NCBI RefSeq assembly: GCF_029784135.1
Contig: NC_073746.1
Coordinates: 166,400,825 to 166,464,824 of the forward strand
DNA from: Toxorhynchites rutilus septentrionalis
Taxonomy: Eukaryota; Arthropoda; Insecta; Diptera; Culicidae
Direction of reading: 5' to 3'
DNA length: 64,000 nucleotides
In this document: positions 21,788 to 32,470 of the stretch, piece after piece
How positions within the stretch are numbered: the stretch's first letter is position 1
Layout: each line of letters opens with the position of its first letter
Notes under the pieces: model-generated
Seen by the model: only the letters and a program-made list of their open reading frames with translations
Databases searched by the model: none
Told to the model about the DNA's origin: nothing
Translations under genes and position numbers: made by a program

Positions 21788-22815
21788 GTTAATCACATAA
21801 CCATATACTACCAGAATGTACGTGGAATGCGTATTAGAACAAATGATTTCTTCACGAAAATGGCATGTGGTGATTACGACATCGTCGTTCTTACCGAAAC
21901 CTGGCTGTGACCCGATATTGCGAATACTGAGCTGGCTTCCGATTATACGATTTTCCGTTGCGATCGTAGTGAAAGATCAAGTTCTTTACCACGCGAAGGT
22001 GGAGTACTAATCGCAGTTAGGTCTTCCCTTCGTTGCAATTCTGTATCGTTCAGTAACTACACTCAATTAGAACAAGTCATCGTTTCCGTCAAACTCCCTG
22101 ATTCTACTATTTACATCTGTGGCATCTACATTCGGCCCAGCTCTCATCCCGATTTATACGCCATGCATTCTAACGCCGTACGTGACATCTGCGACCGCGC
22201 ATTGGACACTGACTCCATTGTCGTAGTCGGCGACTATAATCTCACACATTTATCATGGACGTTCGACGAAGACATAAACAGTTATTTGCCTTGCAACGCC
22301 TCCACGGAAGCCGAACTTGTGTTCATGGTGCATCTGGACTCCATCAAATCAATACGCTTCGCAACTCGAACAATCGGATTCTTGACTTAGCATTTGTTAA
22401 TGATAGTTGCAATGCCGAAATCATCGAGCCACCGTCTCCTCTTTTGAAACTTGACGCTCATCATAAACTTTTTGTTCTCCGCATTCAACTCGACGTGTGT
22501 TCTCAGCAAATTCCTAATGATTCTTGTGACGATCCTGATTTTGACTTCAAGCGATGTGACTTCGCAACACAAAACAACCTTCTTTCGGATGTTGACTGGA
22601 ACGAAATCATTGGCGCAGAGTCAACAAACGGTGCAACGACAGTGTTCTACGAAAAAGTTTACGAAATCCTTCGCGATAACGTTCCCCACAATCGAAGATG
22701 TCAAACACCCAGTATTAAGCACTCATGGTGGACGCCGGAGTTGCGTCGTCTCCGTCCACATAGCCCGAAAAGGCTACTATCGAACAAAATCCAGAGTCGC
22801 GAAAGAAAAGCTTAA
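21788..22815 (+). pseudogene. LINE C ORF2: APE-type endonuclease and linker start
   Basis: Begins ITIYYQNVRGMRIRTNDFF, then VVLTETWL followed by a stop at 21907-21909, EGGVLIAVRSSL, IYICGIYIRP, and the catalytic VVVGDYNLTHLSW. After a frameshift near 22345 come ILDLAFVND and LDAHHKLFVL with the C-terminal His. The E (ETW), D/N (GDYN) and H motifs of apurinic-type endonucleases are visible. The linker continues as KHSWWTPELRRLR, then frameshifts near 22760. This enzyme nicks target DNA for target-primed reverse transcription; here it is broken. Confidence 0.85.
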
Positions 22816-23287
22816 GCATCTTGAAGCGTGCTATAGTGAGTGTCGAATAGCAGCTTTTCGCTCTTATACAGATCGAATTGAATCGAATTTGAAACAAAAT
22901 CCGAAAAGCTTCTGGACGTTTGTGAAAAATCGGGAAAGCGGAACGCATATTCCGGAGAATGTGTCGTATGATGACTTAACAGCTACCACCCCTGAAGAAG
23001 CGGCAAACCCGTTCGCAAATTTCTTCCGAAGCGCGCACAGTGATGATCTGCCAGCATTCTCCGCAACAGAGTTTGACAACATTTCGTCGCTAAACGTAAG
23101 TTGGCCACCGTTAACCATCACGCCGAATGATGTTCTTTCAGCCCTGAAGAAACTTGACATCTCTAAAGGCGCTGGTACCGATCGTTTGCCTCCAACTTTC
23201 CTAAAAGAGTGTGCCGAATCTCTGATGACTCCGCTCAACCTCATCTTCAACCGTTCACCGTGCACAAATCGGGTGGTACTCACATAG
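22740..23287 (+). pseudogene. LINE C ORF2: linker and RT fingers
   Basis: Reads EKLKHLEACYSECRIAAF, NPKSFWTFVKNRESGTHIPE, FANFFRSAHSDD, LKKLDISKGAGTDRLPPTF and MTPLNLIFNRS. A deletion right after NRS removes the segment normally linking to the KSGG motif. The next frame (from about 23264) continues with HKSGGTHIVDNYRGIS. Confidence 0.82.
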
Positions 23288-23812
23288 TCGACAACTATCG
23301 TGGAATTTCCATCCTCTGCTGCATAGCAAAAGTATTCGAAGATATTATTCACGCAGCCCTATATAATGCAGCACGCCCTTTTATATCTGACGTTCAACTT
23401 GGATTCGTGAAGAAAAGATCTACTGTCTCAAAACTTATGTGCTACACAACATCACTCATGGAGCAAATGGAAAATCGTTGCCAATTGGACTGTATGTACT
23501 TCGACTTCTCAAAGGCGTTCGACAAGGTACCTCATGGCCTTGCCATTCGAAAGCTCAGTCATCTGGGACTTCCAAGCTGGATAACAGAATGGCTCAGTTC
23601 GTACCTGGCTGGAAGAGAAGCATTTGTGAAAATTGGAAACGCTCGCTCACGTATGTACAGCAACCCCTCAGGAGTTCCTCAAGGCAGTATTCTCGGCCCT
23701 CTCATTTTCATTTTATTTGTAAATGACGTCACCGAACGTCTGAAGTCTGGAAAGCTATTGTACGCTGACGATTTAAAAATGTACAGGACAATTTACTCAG
23801 TTCTCGAGTTGA
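23264..23812 (+). pseudogene. LINE C ORF2: RT palm
   Basis: Reads KSGGTHIVDNYRGISILC, FVKKRSTVSKLMCY, CMYFDFSKAFDKVP (motif A), PSGVPQGSILGPLIFILF (motif B) and LLYADDLKMYR (motif C). All catalytic aspartates are kept. YADDLK is typical of CR1/T1-type elements. A frameshift near 23800 moves to the next segment. Confidence 0.87.
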
Positions 23813-23849
23813 TATCGATGAGCTCACTAGATGGTGTTCAGCTAACGGA

Positions 23850-24316
23850 ATGCAGTTGAGCATCACGAAATGCAAATCAATTACTTTCACTCGCTGCCAA
23901 ACTTCCATCTGTTTCAACTATGAGATCGCCTCTAAAAAAATCGAACGCGTCAATAACATCCGTGATCTCGGTGTCATCCTAGACAGCAAATTGAAATTCG
24001 ACGAGCACATCAGCATCACCCCTGCGAAAGGATTCGCAGTACTAGGATTCATTTGCCGGAACTCGCAAACATTTCAGGATCCATACACGCTGAAGACATT
24101 GTATTGTTCCCTAGTACGGAGTATTATTGAATATGCGAGCTGTGTGTGGTCTCCGTATCACGCAGCGCAAATGGTACGCATTGAGAAAATGCAGAAAAGC
24201 TTTATCCGCTACGCGCTACAAGGTCTTCCCTGGGACGATCCGTCTAACCTCCCCGACTATGTAAGCCGCTGTAGACTGATCGATATTGAAACCTTACAGT
24301 CAAGGCGGACAAAAAA
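23850..24316 (+). pseudogene. LINE C ORF2: thumb
   Basis: Reads LSITKCKSITFTRCQ, NIRDLGVILDSKLKFDEHI, YTLKTLYCSLVRSIIEYA, QKSFIRYALQGLPWDDP and ETLQSRRTKK, then is cut by GACGTAG copy E. The missing C-terminus resumes at 25972. Confidence 0.87.
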
Positions 24317-24319
24317 AAG

Positions 24320-25971
24320 TATAGGAGGTTGTGTACAAGATACGACTGCATTGTTGACGTAGAACTACGCTGTCATTTTATATAAGTCGCTTGTTTATAC
24401 CTTCGGATATTATTCTATAATGCTATGAAATTTTAGAAACAACTGTTTAATAGAATAATCTTTGAAATGATTTTTTCATTGTAGAATCAGTTGACGATAA
24501 TTGATTGATGATTTATTCTTGCCCTCGCAAAACAATCGTATGTCGCAATTTAATTCATGTCAATGCATTGAAAATTTACCTCGAAGGCTATTCCGGTGGC
24601 CTTTTTCGAAATTGACATAGACTCGGCTACAGTCGATTATTCACCATAGCATGCATACAGAGCCATACATTTGTGGCTTGAAACTACTAGCAATTTAAAC
24701 ATTTCTCATCATTTTGCGTTATTCTCAAAAGAAACGCTTCTGTTAATATTACTGGCCTCGAAAAGAGTTGGATTACTTTCTCATGCTCGAGAGAAGCGCA
24801 ACTTTCACCCTTAGTGGACGAAGTTTTGCTACTGGTAAGCAAAACCTAATCACATACAAAATTCCAGAACATTTACTTTCTTGATGACTAAACAAGAGAA
24901 ATAAACTCTTTTTGTTAATAACAACCTCGAAAACAGTAGCAATGCTTCATTAGGATCAATATTAGCGCAAATGCAATCCTAGTTGAAGGCAGTTTTGCGA
25001 CTGGCACGCGAACCCAAATAACTTAAAACATTCCAGTAAGACATTCAAGATGCTTGGTATTCCCAAATAATTTTTTGGTGCACAACCTTAAAACGTCTAC
25101 TTCGCCATAACGTCAGTTTAATGCATTGATGCATTCTCAAAGGCACCAACGAAGCCCTTATGAAGACGGAAAGCGACCGCGTTCACCCCCAGCGGGGGGA
25201 GCTTGATTTTCGTTGCTGCCTGGGCGTTTACATTTTCGACCGACGCGCCGAAATCGCCTACTTCACTGTTGTTCGGTGCGGTGTCACATTCGCGAAGGTT
25301 CGGTTCAGTGCGAGTACTATCACCCCCTGGCAATGCGTTCGTTTTTTGCAGGGCTCGAGCCTGCCTTCCTCTTCTTCTTGCTCATCGCACACTACGCGAA
25401 GCGTCCAATTTACGACGCGGAAAGAAGAACACACGATACGAACAACGCGAAAAACGAACAGAAAAATCAAACGACGATTTCCAAGTTGGATTACCACTGG
25501 TGGGGTCCAATCTTAGATCGAAGCGTAGCGAAAACAAAGTGAACAAAGTGAACAAAGTGTGTTTGCCTCAGCGAGATCCACTGTTTATACTCTAGGCAAG
25601 TATTCCCCTTCATTCATCTTCTTTTCCTTTGCTCACGGAGACTTTAAATCCTACGATTCCCCCTCCGTTGGTCGTCGATAAGTTGCTCGTTATTGTTAGC
25701 TCTGTTCGGGAAAGCACTCAAATGGACAGAACAAATGTATGGGAAAATAGAAACACTTAAAGTTTTCATGAATTTTAACCATTTACTAACCAGGGGATTC
25801 TAATGCATGGCATATTAAACAAATCTTACGGAATTTCTGATTCGTTTAGTATGTAAATCGCCAAAATCCGTTCGCGGCAAAAATAGTTATTAACGTTAAC
25901 TTTATTTCATAAAAACGTGACCTGTTTTCTGATTTGACACCCTTAATGAAAGACGTAGTTCTACGTCAAAA
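24320..25971 (+). mobile_element. GACGTAG-family element, copy E
   Basis: The left end is TATAGGAGGTTGTGTACAAG with a hairpin partner GATACGACT, then TTGACGTAGAACTACG. The right end is GACGTAGTTCTACGTCAAAA. It is the closest relative of copy A, carries the same LINE 5' fragment, and adds a short GTGAACAAA triplication near 25540. It sits inside the last part of LINE C ORF2, so its outer limits are set by where that frame stops and resumes. It has no transposase. Confidence 0.85.
25170..25385 (-). pseudogene. LINE ORF1 N-terminal fragment carried in copy E
   Basis: Same minus-strand ORF1 start as in copy A (ATG at 25385, basic leader, premature stop, then a second frame with KIKLPPLGVNAVA). 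It is shorter at its 3' side than in copy A. Shared flanking sequence to about 25545 includes the probable LINE 5' UTR. Confidence 0.45.
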
Positions 25972-26225
25972 CCCAACGTCTGTTCGTGTTTGACATATTG
26001 ACCGGCAACATGGATTGTTCAGAGCTGATACAGAATGCACGAATCTACGCTCCATCTAGACGCCTTCGAGACAGACAACTCCTAGCGATCCCTCCGCGCA
26101 GAACCGCCTACGGTCAAAACAGTCCTCTACCTAAATGTTTCCGTGAGTTCAATGCAGTGAACAATTGTTTTGATTTTTATATATCTAAAAATGTGTTTAA
26201 AAGTAGTATTAAGGAGCTACCCTAA
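25972..26225 (+). pseudogene. LINE C ORF2: C-terminal domain
   Basis: Reads QRLFVFDILTGNMDCSELI, YAPSRRLRDRQLLAIPPRRT, YGQNSPLPKCFREFNAV and ends IKELP with a stop at 26223. It continues the frame cut at 24316. LINE E has the equivalent FVFDLVQGNIDCPALLER and YGHNSPFDSCLRVFNEV, so the match is secure. Confidence 0.87.
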
Positions 26226-26262
26226 GTAAACAATCTGTAGGAACCTTCAAATCCAAGACGGT

Positions 26263-26644
26263 GACATAAATTAAAATAATGCGTTTGATACTAAAATGTA
26301 ACAGATTCACTTCCTTATCTTTAATGTTGGACGCTCTGCAATGGTTATCCGTGAAGCAAAGGATTGTTCATTTAACTATGGTGTTCATTTTCGAAGTACT
26401 TAAAGGTTTGCTGCCTCGATATTTGTGTGATCGAGTTGAAAGAGGAAGTGACTTTCACAGTTATAACACAAGAAACGCGAACGAATTGAGAACACCCAAT
26501 TTCTTGACATGTGCTTCACAAAATTCGTTGTATTTCAAAGGTATAAATGTTTTCAACTCGATGCCAAGACATATTAAACGTGCAACAACACATACAGAAT
26601 TTAAGAGGCACTGTATTTTACACGTGAAAGCTGTGTTTCATTAA
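26263..26644 (+). pseudogene. LINE D ORF2: C-terminal part
   Basis: Open for 122 codons. MRLILKCNRFTSLSLMLDAL, WLSVKQRIVHLTMVFIFEV, LPRYLCDRVERGSDFHSYN and VFNSMPRHIKRATTHTEF match the LINE B C-terminus (18550-18910). It continues LINE D after the LINE C insertion. Confidence 0.85.
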
Positions 26645-27434
26645 CAGCCGACCATATATTTTTAAATTTTATGACGAAGATTGTTACTGACGAAGTTTTA
26701 TACGAACGGATAATTTAATGTGGGATTTTTTGCAGTTTGTTTTCAATATTTTCAATTAACCTGACAGAGATTTTTTTAACGGATTATATTATGTAAGCTA
26801 TTGAATTTTTTAAATTATCTTTTTTTTAATTTGTATTTATGTCCTCTATATTTTGTCCGTCATGATCCTGGTGATGATGGACTATTTTTATTTTGTTGTT
26901 TTTATATTATATTAGTTAAAAAAAGTAGTCTACAAAAGTTTGAGCGTCGCGCGCGTAACACAGATATAAAGGATATTAAATTGAATGTGCGGGTCTAGAA
27001 ATTTTTCGTTAAGGAATTTTTTTTCTATTTCTCTGGATGAGGATATTCATAGTCAATCCAATACAAGGCTGGCGGTTGGGCTCTTGCTCTAGTGGATCAC
27101 TTGGCTGCAAGGGCCTCGTCGGGACCGAATCGGCTCTGTGGCGGACATGACTGAGTATTGGTTTGTCATTTGACATTGCAATTTTTTGAACTTATATCTG
27201 TAAATAAAATCAGTTCGTTGTTTTTTTTTTGTTTGCCTAACTGATTTCAATGCTGAAAAAAATAACTAAATTATCTTTTAGATGACTCTTCTTGCTCAAA
27301 TCTCTGTAGGGGAAGGAGGCGGGACCATCATCATCATCATCATAGGAATATTCTACGAAAACTAGAAACATGTTAATTTTGAAAAATTATAACTCATAAA
27401 CGGAAAAAGACACCACTCTGATATTCGAATATTT
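26645..27434 (+). other. LINE D 3' UTR, then unassigned sequence
   Basis: Up to about 26998 it parallels the LINE B 3' UTR (GAGCGTCGCGCGCG, TGCGGGTCT). Beyond that I see a short ATC repeat (near 27328-27345) and no ORF. Confidence 0.55.
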
Positions 27435-27785
27435 TTATTTTTTTTATATTAATTCGTTTATTTTTAAAGGCTCAGTTACGTAAGTTTAAAGAAGCCGAAT
27501 TCTTAAATATAATTTTAAAACTACATATATAAACAATTTTCTTACATCTATGGTTAGTAAGGTGGAAAACCGATTACTCGCGGTGTACTCGAGTTTAGGA
27601 GGGTGACATATTTTTAGGAGAAGGATGGGATATAAGGAAATTGTAACAATGTTGATGAACACCCATTTCCTAAATCTATTCGTATATATATAGTGTATTT
27701 ACATTTCAACTTATTCTACTATTTATAGCAAGGGGACGAATTACCCGCAAAGGAAGGAAAGGAGGGTATAAGGATGTAGGGACAA

Positions 27786-28830
27786 TCACACACGAAGATC
27801 TATAGCTTTAAGGAAAACATATATATGGGACATGTAATCAAGGTCTAACCGAGCCAACACATCTCTCACCGGCACATTGGGCTGTCTTCCTCGGGCCCGA
27901 AGGGAGTTTTCTAAATTCGATCTGGCGACCAGATTCACCTCGCACGACCAAACAATGTGCTCGATGTCGTGATAACCTTGGCCACAAACGCAGAGATTGT
28001 TGCTGGCAAGATTGAAACGAAAGAGTAGCGCATCTAACGAACAGTGATTGGACATGAGTCTGGAGAAGGTGCGAATAAAGTCCCGACTCAAGTCCAGACT
28101 TTTGAACCATGGTTTGAGGCTAACCTTAGGGATAATCGAGTGAAACCACCGGCCCAATTCATTTTCATTCCATTTGCGTTGCCAGTTAGCGATGGTATTT
28201 TTACGGACTAAAGAGTAAAATTCATTGAAGGCGATTTGACGCTGATAAATATCGCCTTTAATTGCACCTACCTTTGCCAATGAGTCAGCCCTCTCATTAC
28301 CCGGAATTGAGCAATGTGAAGGGACCCAGACAAAGGTAATGACATAACAGCGTCTGGATAAAGCACTCAAAATTTCTCGTATTCTCTCAAGGAAGTACGG
28401 CGAGTGCTTTTCCGGCCTCACTGAACGGATAGCTTCGACAGAGCTAAGACTATCCGTTACAATGTAATAGTGTTCAACAGGTCGTGAGGCAACGCCGTCC
28501 AGCGCCCAGTATATCGCTGCCAATTCAGCAATATACACTGAGCAAGGATTCTGAAGACTGTGTGAGGTGCTAAAAAATTCGTTGAACACTCCAAATCCTG
28601 TGGACTCATTCATAGAGGACCCATCAGTAATGTACATATTATCACAATTGATACGCCCATACTTTGCATTGAAGATCGTAGGAACGAATCCCAATCTAAG
28701 ATAATCTGGATTTTCATGGATTTTCTCCTTCATGAACAGATCGAAATGTACAGAGGAGGTAGAGGTAGTCAGGAATACAAACACGGTTGGGAATATACGA
28801 AGAAGGAACAACCTGCATAGAGGTGAATTC
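27786..28830 (-). pseudogene. LINE F1 ORF2: RNase H domain and C-terminus
   Basis: An open minus-strand frame covers the RNase H fold: YITDGSSMNESTGFGVFN (first Asp), VYIAELAAIYWALDGV (Glu), YYIVTDSLSSVEAI (second Asp), FVWVPSHCSIPGNERADSLA (His and last Asp). All four acidic catalytic residues are present. Downstream FIRTFSRLMSNHCSLDALLF and CVCGQGYHDIEHIVWSC form the usual Cys-rich tail. RNase H removes RNA from the RNA-DNA hybrid; among LINEs it marks the I, Loa, R1-related and Outcast groups. The first roughly 40 residues of the frame are out of phase with the upstream RT, so a frameshift lies near 28740. Confidence 0.87.
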
Positions 28831-28845
28831 ATGATATGAACTCAT

Positions 28846-29330
28846 AGGGGGTCTCCGTAGCCACATTGGTTGCGCGTTCGCTTAGTAAGCGATCGATCGT
28901 GAGTTCAAAACTCAGGACCCTCATTGACCATCTTTGTGTTGTTACAGAATAGCTACGTCCACGCAACAATCATCAGCGATGGAGATCGATCCACGGTCGA
29001 AATAAGATCGATTCATCCATGCAACTGCTCTGCTTTGCAAGACACATCGGGCTGCTGTTCTATAAATAACTCAACAATGATCAATCAACTGTCTCCGCTG
29101 TCCGGTGGTCCAACTGGATAATGGAAGAACAGAAAGAATACTCTTACGCCTAAATGGCTACTGTGTGAATGTACCATATGTAATGATATAGAAGGAATAC
29201 TGGCGAACGGCAACTGTGTAATGTGCTAATTATAGATATGATAACCATGTAACATGTACACGATTAAAATTCGGCTCTGTTACAGCTGAAATGCTAATGA
29301 GCCTTAAATAAATAAATGGGATAAAAAAAA
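28846..29330 (+). mobile_element. tRNA-derived SINE inside LINE F1
   Basis: 485 bases flanked by a perfect 15-base duplication ATGATATGAACTCAT (28831-28845 and 29331-29345). The head resembles a tRNA: an A-box-like TAGCCACATTGG near 28858 and a B-box-like GAGTTCAAAACTC near 28901, an internal pol III promoter. The tail ends AATAAATAAATGGG and an A run. Removing it rejoins the minus-strand LINE frame. It is a different family from the SINEs at 42755 and 53214. Its copying would depend on a LINE. Confidence 0.9.
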
Positions 29331-29935
29331 ATGATATGAACTCATGAATCCAGAATGAAAATTTAGCTCGATCAATTGCTCAAAATTTCCGATCATCAAT
29401 GGATTCATAACCTTACACCGAATGAGGAACCGAAGAGATAATAAATTGAAGCGATCTTTTAGTGGGAGTAGGCCTGCCAAAACCTCGAAACTCATGGTAT
29501 GCGTTGAGGGCATACATCCCAACGCGATACGGAGACAAAGATACTGAATTCGCTCGAGTGTAAGGTGTGTTTTGGCAGCTGATTGAAAACAGAAACTGCC
29601 ATACTCCATCACTGAGAGAATAGTTGTTCGATACAACATTATAAGATCTTCGGGATGGGCTCCCCACCAGGTGCCGGTAATTGTACGGAGAAAGTTTATT
29701 CTTTGTTGGAATTTTTTACTCAGATACCTAATATGGGCCCCCCAAGTACATTTGGAGTCGAACCAGACCCCAAGATACTTGAATGACATAGCATGAGTGA
29801 TCGGTTTACCCAAAAGTTGAAGCTTTGGTTTTGCTGGTCTATGCTTCCTAGAAAAAACCACCATCTCTGTTTTCTCCGTGGAGAATTCGATCCCTAGCCC
29901 AATGGCCCTATATTCGGATATGTTATGTGAAAATA
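29331..29935 (-). pseudogene. LINE F1 ORF2: RT thumb
   Basis: Minus-strand frame reads IGLGIEFSTEKTEMVVFSRK, SFKYLGVWFDSKCTWGAHI, LMIMLYRTT-like LIMLYRTTILSVMEYGSF and LERIQYLCLRIALGCMPSTH, then VLAGLLPLKDRFN. This is the region between the YADD motif and RNase H. Upstream palm sequence is missing; the LINE is truncated near 29935. Confidence 0.82.
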
Positions 29936-30109
29936 ATCAGAAAAAAAAAATTCAAAATATGGTGCCCTTGGTCTCGAAACCATGTAAACTATGAAAAACA
30001 ATCACAACCAATAATTACGAAAATAAAATTCTATTCTCTCAAGTGTTATATATTTTTCATATATTTTTCTTAAAAAGAATAATTCATTGTGATATTTTGA
30101 TTTTTTTTT

Positions 30110-30947
30110 CCAAAATATATATTTTATTAAGGCACATGTTGCGTTAGCCTGACGGGGCCGAGAGTCCAATATTTTGACAATTTTTGTCTTACAACTATGT
30201 TAGTAATATGTAACCGATTACTCGCGGTTGGCTCGAGTTTAATATTACAAAGATCTCATAATTGGGATGTTGTAGTCTCCAGTACTATGTATGTGTGGCC
30301 GACACGGGATACTTCCTATTGGGGTGTAACTGACCATTGATCAGCGACGCCCCCCTAGTCTGTACCTCATATCAATCGTGGTGCATCTCTCTTGACTCGA
30401 GGAATCCAGGGTAGAATGGTCACTGGGCGGTACAATCTTCAGCTCGTGTAGAGTTGCCATGAGCGGGACAACCTTTGACTCTTGTTGAATGATCAGTGGC
30501 CTGCACAACCTTCGACCTGTGTATCTGTAAAAAGTATGTGTATGTATTTCCGCGACTAAGTAAAAGTTTATCGATTGGATAGGAGGGATATGATACAGGG
30601 ATACAACGGAGGAAACATCATCAAACGTTGACATCGGCGTTTCTGAGGAACAGGTATAGATGAAGCAGAAGATCAGGATCACGGCTACCTAATATATCCC
30701 GGACGGGTATATTGTCTGCCTAGTGCTCTCAATGCAATGGAAAGCTGAGAGCGGGCAGCATGGAACCGGATACACGACCAGACAACATGCTCGATGTCGT
30801 GGTAGCCATCGCCACAATCACAAAGATTGTTTGCTGCGAGCCCAATGCGATAAAGATGCGCATTTAGGTTGTAGTGATTGGACATAAGTGGAGATATTAC
30901 GCGAATGAAATCACGACCTACATTCAATCCCTTGAACCAGGCATAAG
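30110..30947 (-). mobile_element. RNase H-type LINE F2, 3' end only
   Basis: Minus-strand fragment with the post-RNase H tail and 3' UTR. The UTR shares ACCGATTACTCGCGG and a CTCGAGTTTA block with LINE F1. It ends near 30110 in an A/T run (plus strand). 5'-truncated at about 30947, where dispersed repeat X begins. Confidence 0.75.
30610..30945 (-). pseudogene. LINE F2 ORF2: C-terminal Cys-rich tail
   Basis: Reads VGRDFIRVISPLMSNHYNLN, NNLCDCGDGYHDIEHVVWSC and RSQLSIALRALGRQ. It aligns with FIRTFSRLMSNHCSLDALLF and CVCGQGYHDIEHIVWSC of LINE F1, so both are the same clade. The RNase H itself is absent. Confidence 0.82.
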
Positions 30948-31080
30948 CATATTTTGATTATCGGAATCGATCCAGTACTTCGAAAGTTATGAATTTTTGA
31001 AAAATGTCATTTTTGGAAAAGAAAAAAGTTGATTTTTCGGATGGAAAAAAAATGGAAATGTTTACCCTAATGAAACCGAA
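30948..31080 (+). repeat. dispersed repeat X, left half around LINE E
   Basis: Inverse match to 20640-20770: GGAATCGATCCAGTACTTCG, AAAGTTATGAATTTTTG and GTTGATTTTTCGGATGG. The right half follows LINE E at 34095-34190 (GGTAAAGAACAAATTTGCCAC). LINE E therefore inserted into a copy of X. Confidence 0.65.
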
Positions 31081-31103
31081 ACGAATCAACCAGCCAACAT
31101 TCA

Positions 31104-31479
31104 CGTGGTGGAGGAGTGTTGGTAGCGATAAGAAATCACCTTAACTGTGAATCTGTGCTTTTGACACATTGTGACATGCTGGAGCAGGTAGCAGTTCGTA
31201 TCAGTCTACATGGGCGATCCCTCTACATTGTTGCTATTTACCTACCGCCAAATTCTAGCCCCGCACACGTAAACGCCATTCAGTGTATCATAAACCACGC
31301 TACTATAACGGATATAATTATATCAGTAGGAGACTTCAATCTTCCTAACTTGAAATGGCAGTTCGATGAGGCTACAAACGGTTATATTCCACCTAACGTA
31401 ACCTCCGTACATGAACACATTCTTGGGGAAACAATGTTCACTATTAGTTTGCGTCAAATTAACAGTTTCGTTAATTGTA
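31104..31479 (+). pseudogene. LINE E ORF2: endonuclease, first part
   Basis: Reads RGGGVLVAIRNHLNC, QVAVRISLHGRSLYIVAIYL, PPNSSPAHV, IISVGDFNLPNLKWQFDE (the GDFN catalytic Asp/Asn) and QINSFVNC. The N-terminal endonuclease motifs are missing by truncation. The frame breaks at 31479 where the mariner sits, and resumes in phase as NGRLLDLAFVN at 32047. Confidence 0.85.
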
Positions 31480-32046
31480 AAGGGTGTGTCACATCAAATT
31501 GCATCACGGAAAGCGGAGCGCCCCCTTCGTGATGACCGGCACGGTAAACGGGTAGGTTTACCTTAAGGAGTGCCTACAGAAGCGCTTACTATCACTATTG
31601 AAGCAGCACGAAGGCCCGACCATCTTCTGGCCGGATCTCGCTTCGTGCCACTATTCAAAGGACGTGTTGGAGTGGTACGAAGCCAACGGGGTCACCTTCG
31701 TGCCAAAGGAAATGAATCCGCCCAACGCCTAATAGATAAATATTGGGCGATTATGAAGCAGGCCCTCCGGAAGAACCCAAAAGTTGTCAAATCGGAGGCG
31801 GACCTCAAGAGAAAATGGATTTCTGTTCAAAAAAAACTACAACCTGACGTTGTACAGAACCTTATGGACGGGGTAAAGAGGAAGGTGCGAGCATACGGGC
31901 TTGGGCTCGAAGTATGAATAAAAAGAAAATGCCAAAAGTTGTTTAATAGTTTTTATTTTACTGTCTAAAATTTTCAAAAGGATCGGTCTACTGGGCGAAT
32001 TTCTACAGCGTTTTTTTCGTGATGCAATTTGATGTGACGCACCCTT
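31480..32046 (+). mobile_element. DD37E mariner, copy 3, internally deleted
   Basis: It begins AAGGGTGTGTCACATCAAAT and ends ATTTGATGTGACGCACCCTT, flanked by TA (31478-31479 and 32047-32048). Both inverted repeats are present, but the transposase N-terminal half is deleted: the remainder starts with the equivalent of GSAPFVMTGT sequence near 31510 and runs to RKVRAYGLGLEV at 31917, with a frameshift at the catalytic Glu segment (APELRPIE is lost). Opposite orientation to copies 1 and 2. It could be mobilised only in trans. Confidence 0.88.
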
Positions 32047-32470
32047 TAATGGTAGATTGCTGGACCTGGCATTCGTCAATTTACCAGAGCATCTTGACCT
32101 GGTACTTCCTCCGTCTTCGCTGCTACCGGTAGACAATCATCATGTGCCGCTTATTTTATTAATCGACAAGTGCTGTGACGCGTCTCCTCTACAAGACGTC
32201 CGAGACGATAAGCGCAATTTCAACTTTCGGACATGTGATTTCAGTATACTGAACAACGTACTTGGTGATGTCGACTAGGAAGTGCTACTGCAGGATGGAT
32301 CATTAGACGAGATAGTGGCGACATTCTACGACAAACTGCAGAGAACAATTAACGATCATGTACCTAGAAGAAGACCATCGTCTAGCTCAAGTTTCAACAA
32401 ACCATGGTGGACACCGGACTTGCGCAATATGCGCAACAACCTCAGAAAATCCGGCAAACGGTTTTTTTTC
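32047..32470 (+). pseudogene. LINE E ORF2: endonuclease end and linker
   Basis: Reads NGRLLDLAFVNLPEHLDLVL, VDNHHVPLILLI (C-terminal His), NFRTCDFSILNNVLGDVD, then a TAG at 32276-32278 where Trp is expected, DEIVATFYDKLQRTI and KPWWTPDLRNMRNNLRKSGK. A frameshift follows near 32465. Confidence 0.82.

Larger units (their letters stand above)
21297..26262 (+). mobile_element. CR1/T1-like LINE C inserted in LINE D
   Basis: 5'-truncated in ORF1. It then carries most of ORF2: endonuclease, linker, reverse transcriptase, thumb and C-terminal domain, ending near ACATAAATTAAA. It is interrupted at 24320-25971 by GACGTAG copy E. Several frameshifts and one deletion between finger and palm make it inactive. 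Proteins resemble LINE E more than LINE A. Confidence 0.85.
21105..27200 (+). mobile_element. CR1/L2-like LINE D, split by LINE C
   Basis: A 5'-truncated member of the LINE B family begins near 21105 and breaks at about 21296 in the thumb. It resumes at about 26263 and continues through the C-terminus and 3' UTR. The intervening 5 kb is LINE C, itself holding GACGTAG copy E. The 3' end is uncertain, between 26998 and about 27200. Confidence 0.8.
27435..29935 (-). mobile_element. RNase H-bearing LINE F1 (I/Loa-like), minus strand
   Basis: 5'-truncated LINE read on the minus strand from about 29935 (late RT) through an RNase H domain to a 3' UTR ending near 27435 in T-rich (plus-strand) sequence. 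A SINE with perfect 15-base duplications interrupts it at 28846-29330. The 3' UTR motif ACCGATTACTCGCGG is shared with LINE F2 at 30200. Confidence 0.8.
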
